A stretch of DNA of 7,001 nucleotides from Verrucomicrobiales bacterium (lineage in GTDB: Bacteria; Verrucomicrobiota; Verrucomicrobiia; Limisphaerales; JAFMIX01), in the NCBI GenBank assembly GCA_017853785.1, contig JAFMIX010000115.1, forward strand, positions 1-7,001, read 5' to 3'. Positions 5,127-7,001 of the stretch are shown here, piece after piece. The position numbers and the translations under genes are program-made. Within the stretch, counting starts at the first letter, position 1, and each line of letters begins with the position of its first letter. The notes under the pieces are model-generated. The model was not told the origin of the DNA, ran no database searches, and saw only the letters and a program-made list of their open reading frames with translations.

Positions 5127-6344
5127 ATGAGCGCCACCATCACCAGCCAACCTGACGCCACAGGCCATTTCGGTCCCTACGGCGGCGTGTTTGTGCCCGA
5201 GACGCTGATGACCGCGCTGGAGGAATTGACGCACGCCTACGAGGCAGCCCGGAAGGATCCCGAATTCCGTCGCGAGCTGAATCAGTTGCTCACGGAGTTT
5301 GTCGGGCGTCCGACGCCGCTTTATTTGGCCGAACGCCTCACCGCGCAGCTCGGCGGGGCCAAGATTTATCTCAAACGCGAGGACCTGCTGCACACCGGCG
5401 CGCACAAGATCAACAACGCGATGGGGCAAATCCTCCTGGCCAAGCGCATGGGCAAAAAGCGCGTCATCGCCGAAACCGGGGCCGGTCAGCACGGCGTGGC
5501 CACGGCGACGGCGGCCGCGCGTTTCGGCATGGAGTGCGTGGTCTACATGGGCGAGGTGGACATGAAGCGCCAGGCGCTCAACGTGACCCGCATGAAATTC
5601 CTCGGCGCCAAAGTCGTGCCGGTTACGGCTGGACAAGCCACGCTCAAGGAAGCGGTCAACGAGGCGATGCGCGATTGGGTGACCAATGTGCGTTCGACCC
5701 ACTACATCCTCGGCACGGCCTACGGCGCGCATCCCTATCCCATGATGGTGCGCAATTTCCACCGCGTCATCGGCGAGGAGTCGCGCCGTCAGATTCTCGA
5801 ACGCGAGGAGCGCCTGCCCGATTTGCTCGTCGCCTGTGTCGGTGGCGGCAGCAATGCGATCGGACTTTTCTATCCGTTCCTCGAAGACAAAAACGTCCGC
5901 ATGGTCGGCGTCGAAGCCGGCGGCGAGGGGATCAAACCCGGACGCCATGCCGCGCGCTTTCAAGGCGGCAAACTCGGCGTGTTGCAGGGATGCAAAACGT
6001 TCCTACTGGCCAACGACGACGGACAAATCGAGCTCACCCATTCTGTTTCCGCCGGTCTCGACTACGCCGCGGTGGGTCCCGAACACAGCTTCCTTCGCGA
6101 TGCAGGCCGGGTGGAGTATGACTTCGCCACCGACGACGAAGCGCTCGAAGCTTTCAAGACGCTTTCGAAAGTGGAAGGCATCATTCCCGCGCTAGAGAGC
6201 GCTCACGGCGTCGCTCACGCGATCAAAGTCGCCCCGAAAATGTCCAAGGATCAGATCATCCTGGTGAATCTCTCCGGCCGCGGAGACAAAGACGTCCAGC
6301 AGGCGGCGGAATTTGTTTTCGGCGGGGGTGCCGTGAAGGGCTGA
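5127..6344 (+). CDS. trpB: Tryptophan synthase beta subunit
   Basis: TrpB joins indole and serine to make tryptophan using pyridoxal phosphate (PLP), normally in an alpha2-beta2 complex with TrpA. The protein has 405 residues, the usual length for the TrpB1 type. GPYGGVFVPETL (16-27) is the family's opening motif. K94 in HTGAHKINNAMGQ forms the PLP Schiff base, and E116 in ETGAGQHGVA matches the catalytic glutamate (E109 in E. coli). GGGSNAIG (239-246) holds the PLP phosphate. D312 in AGLDYAAVGPEH corresponds to the indole/serine-positioning aspartate, and S383 in NLSGRGDKD contacts the pyridine nitrogen. All key residues are intact. The ATG has no obvious Shine-Dalgarno site. The gene sits between mutY and a secreted protein gene, with no trpA or other trp gene beside it, and I see no Trp-rich leader peptide upstream. 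Confidence 0.97.
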   Translation: MSATITSQPDATGHFGPYGGVFVPETLMTALEELTHAYEAARKDPEFRRELNQLLTEFVGRPTPLYLAERLTAQLGGAKIYLKREDLLHTGAHKINNAMGQILLAKRMGKKRVIAETGAGQHGVATATAAARFGMECVVYMGEVDMKRQALNVTRMKFLGAKVVPVTAGQATLKEAVNEAMRDWVTNVRSTHYILGTAYGAHPYPMMVRNFHRVIGEESRRQILEREERLPDLLVACVGGGSNAIGLFYPFLEDKNVRMVGVEAGGEGIKPGRHAARFQGGKLGVLQGCKTFLLANDDGQIELTHSVSAGLDYAAVGPEHSFLRDAGRVEYDFATDDEALEAFKTLSKVEGIIPALESAHGVAHAIKVAPKMSKDQIILVNLSGRGDKDVQQAAEFVFGGGAVKG

Positions 6345-6542
6345 TCTTGCCCTTCCCTCGCTCTCTGGCCAGTAAAGGTCCCTTGCCACTCCCTCCCGCC
6401 TCGACCGTCCGTCCGCCCGCCTGCAAGCCTCCGGAAGGAAAACGAGGGTGGTTTCTCCATCGCTGGGTTCTGCGTCAGATTCATCATTTCTCATTTGCTA
6501 CTTGCGCGCGCGAGGGGGGGGGCAAACTAGAACCCTGCACCC
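6345..6542. other. Intergenic gap with pyrimidine-rich stretch and G9 tract
   Basis: This 198-bp gap between trpB and the secreted SUMF1-like gene has no convincing gene. The first part (about 6345-6430) is pyrimidine-rich on this strand, with short GTCC/GCCC iterations. I see no hairpin followed by T residues, so trpB termination is not resolved. Near its end it contains GCGCGCGCG (6504-6512), then nine G (6514-6522) lying 20 bases before the ATG. The promoter for the next gene is expected here, but I cannot point to a clear -35/-10 pair. Confidence 0.55.
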
Positions 6543-7001
6543 ATGAAATCCTTTAATCTGTCCTTGGCCATTGCGTTCTTTGCCGCGTTCACCCTCATCC
6601 TCAACCCCGCGCAGGCCGACACGTTCGGCACGGGCAGCAACGCGTTTACCATCGACTTCGTTAGCATCGGCAACGCTGGCAATGCGGCCGACTATACCAG
6701 CTACGGAGCCGTGCCCTACCAATACCGCGTGGGCACTTACGAGATCACGCAGGACGCCATTACCAAGGCGACGGCCAGCGGGTTGTCGAATGTCACAGCG
6801 GGGGCGTGGACGGGAAGCAAACCAGCGGCGGATATCTCGTGGTATGAGGCAGCGGCGTTTGTCAACTGGTTGAACACCAGCATGGGGAAGCAGGCGGCCT
6901 ACAACCTGACCTTCAGCGGCAGTTGGAGCATGACCTTGTGGAGCAGTGCGGACGCATGGCAGTTGGGCGGGGAAAACCTCTACCGCCACAAGGACTCCGA
7001 G
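6543..7001 (+). CDS. Secreted SUMF1/formylglycine-generating-enzyme-like protein (partial, 3' end outside window)
   Basis: The open frame runs from ATG 6543 to the window edge with 153 codons and no stop. A signal peptide is clear: MK, hydrophobic residues 7-20, and a probable signal peptidase I cleavage after NPAQA (A25). The mature protein shows the start of an FGE-sulfatase (SUMF1-like, C-type-lectin-type) domain: YRVGTYEITQ (61-70), ISWYEAAAFVNWLNTSMGKQ (98-117), AAYNL, and LYRHKDSE at the edge, where members of this group usually continue into a LPSEDEWYKAAYY-like motif. True formylglycine-generating enzymes oxidise a sulfatase cysteine, but many exported relatives lack the catalytic cysteines and have unknown roles. 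The deciding region is not in the window. Verrucomicrobial homologues often end in a PEP-CTERM sorting signal, which also cannot be checked here. No good Shine-Dalgarno site precedes the ATG. Confidence 0.82.
   Translation, partial: MKSFNLSLAIAFFAAFTLILNPAQADTFGTGSNAFTIDFVSIGNAGNAADYTSYGAVPYQYRVGTYEITQDAITKATASGLSNVTAGAWTGSKPAADISWYEAAAFVNWLNTSMGKQAAYNLTFSGSWSMTLWSSADAWQLGGENLYRHKDSE

Noticed and set aside
5055..5963. 302-aa open frame on the - strand opposite trpB, ending in TTDYTDITD
   Set aside because: It is antisense to trpB, and its tail is the translated ACGGAT-type repeat, a familiar sign of a spurious call.
6440..6472. Intrinsic terminator after trpB
   Set aside because: Only short, interrupted complementarity is present (AAAC with GTTT) and there is no following T tract.
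6495..6530. Sigma-70 promoter from TTGCTA (6495) and AAACTA (6524)
   Set aside because: The spacing of 23 bases is too long and the second hexamer is poor. I could not defend a promoter call.

Overview
This is a GC-rich, gene-dense window of bacterial chromosome. The best guess for the source is a member of Verrucomicrobiota or a close relative in the PVC group. The grounds are an exported SUMF1/FGE-like protein of the kind often seen there, weak or absent Shine-Dalgarno sites, and intergenic repeats built from heptads and ACGGAT-type units. This placement is inference; no ribosomal RNA or other phylogenetic marker is present.

Left end (1-541, + strand): the tail of a small antitoxin-like gene overlaps a PIN-domain ribonuclease toxin in an ATGA arrangement, giving a VapBC-type toxin-antitoxin pair. 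An imperfect palindrome (572-641) separates it from the converging nuoG (636-2294, - strand). NuoG is the iron-sulfur subunit of respiratory complex I. It has ligands for four clusters but only a short molybdopterin-oxidoreductase-like part, and no other nuo gene is nearby.

Middle (2449-6344, + strand): a divergent series starts with a Blc-like lipocalin lipoprotein, followed by lgt, the enzyme that attaches diacylglycerol to prelipoproteins. mutY (adenine glycosylase, oxidative DNA repair) follows lgt with no gap, and then comes trpB (tryptophan synthase beta). The lgt-mutY pair is probably translationally coupled. trpB sits behind an 88-bp gap made largely of a repeat, and no trpA follows.

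Right end (6543-7001, + strand): the beginning of a secreted SUMF1/formylglycine-generating-enzyme-like protein runs off the window. Its upstream region carries a GC alternation followed by nine consecutive G.

The genes are ordinary housekeeping genes plus a toxin-antitoxin pair, and I see no convincing new multi-gene system. The most unusual content lies between the genes. Four of the gaps carry repeat elements: a 27-nt-arm palindrome, a tandem 7-nt repeat, an inverted 7-nt repeat, and an inverted ACGGAT-type repeat. Three of these overlap the stop codon of an adjacent gene.
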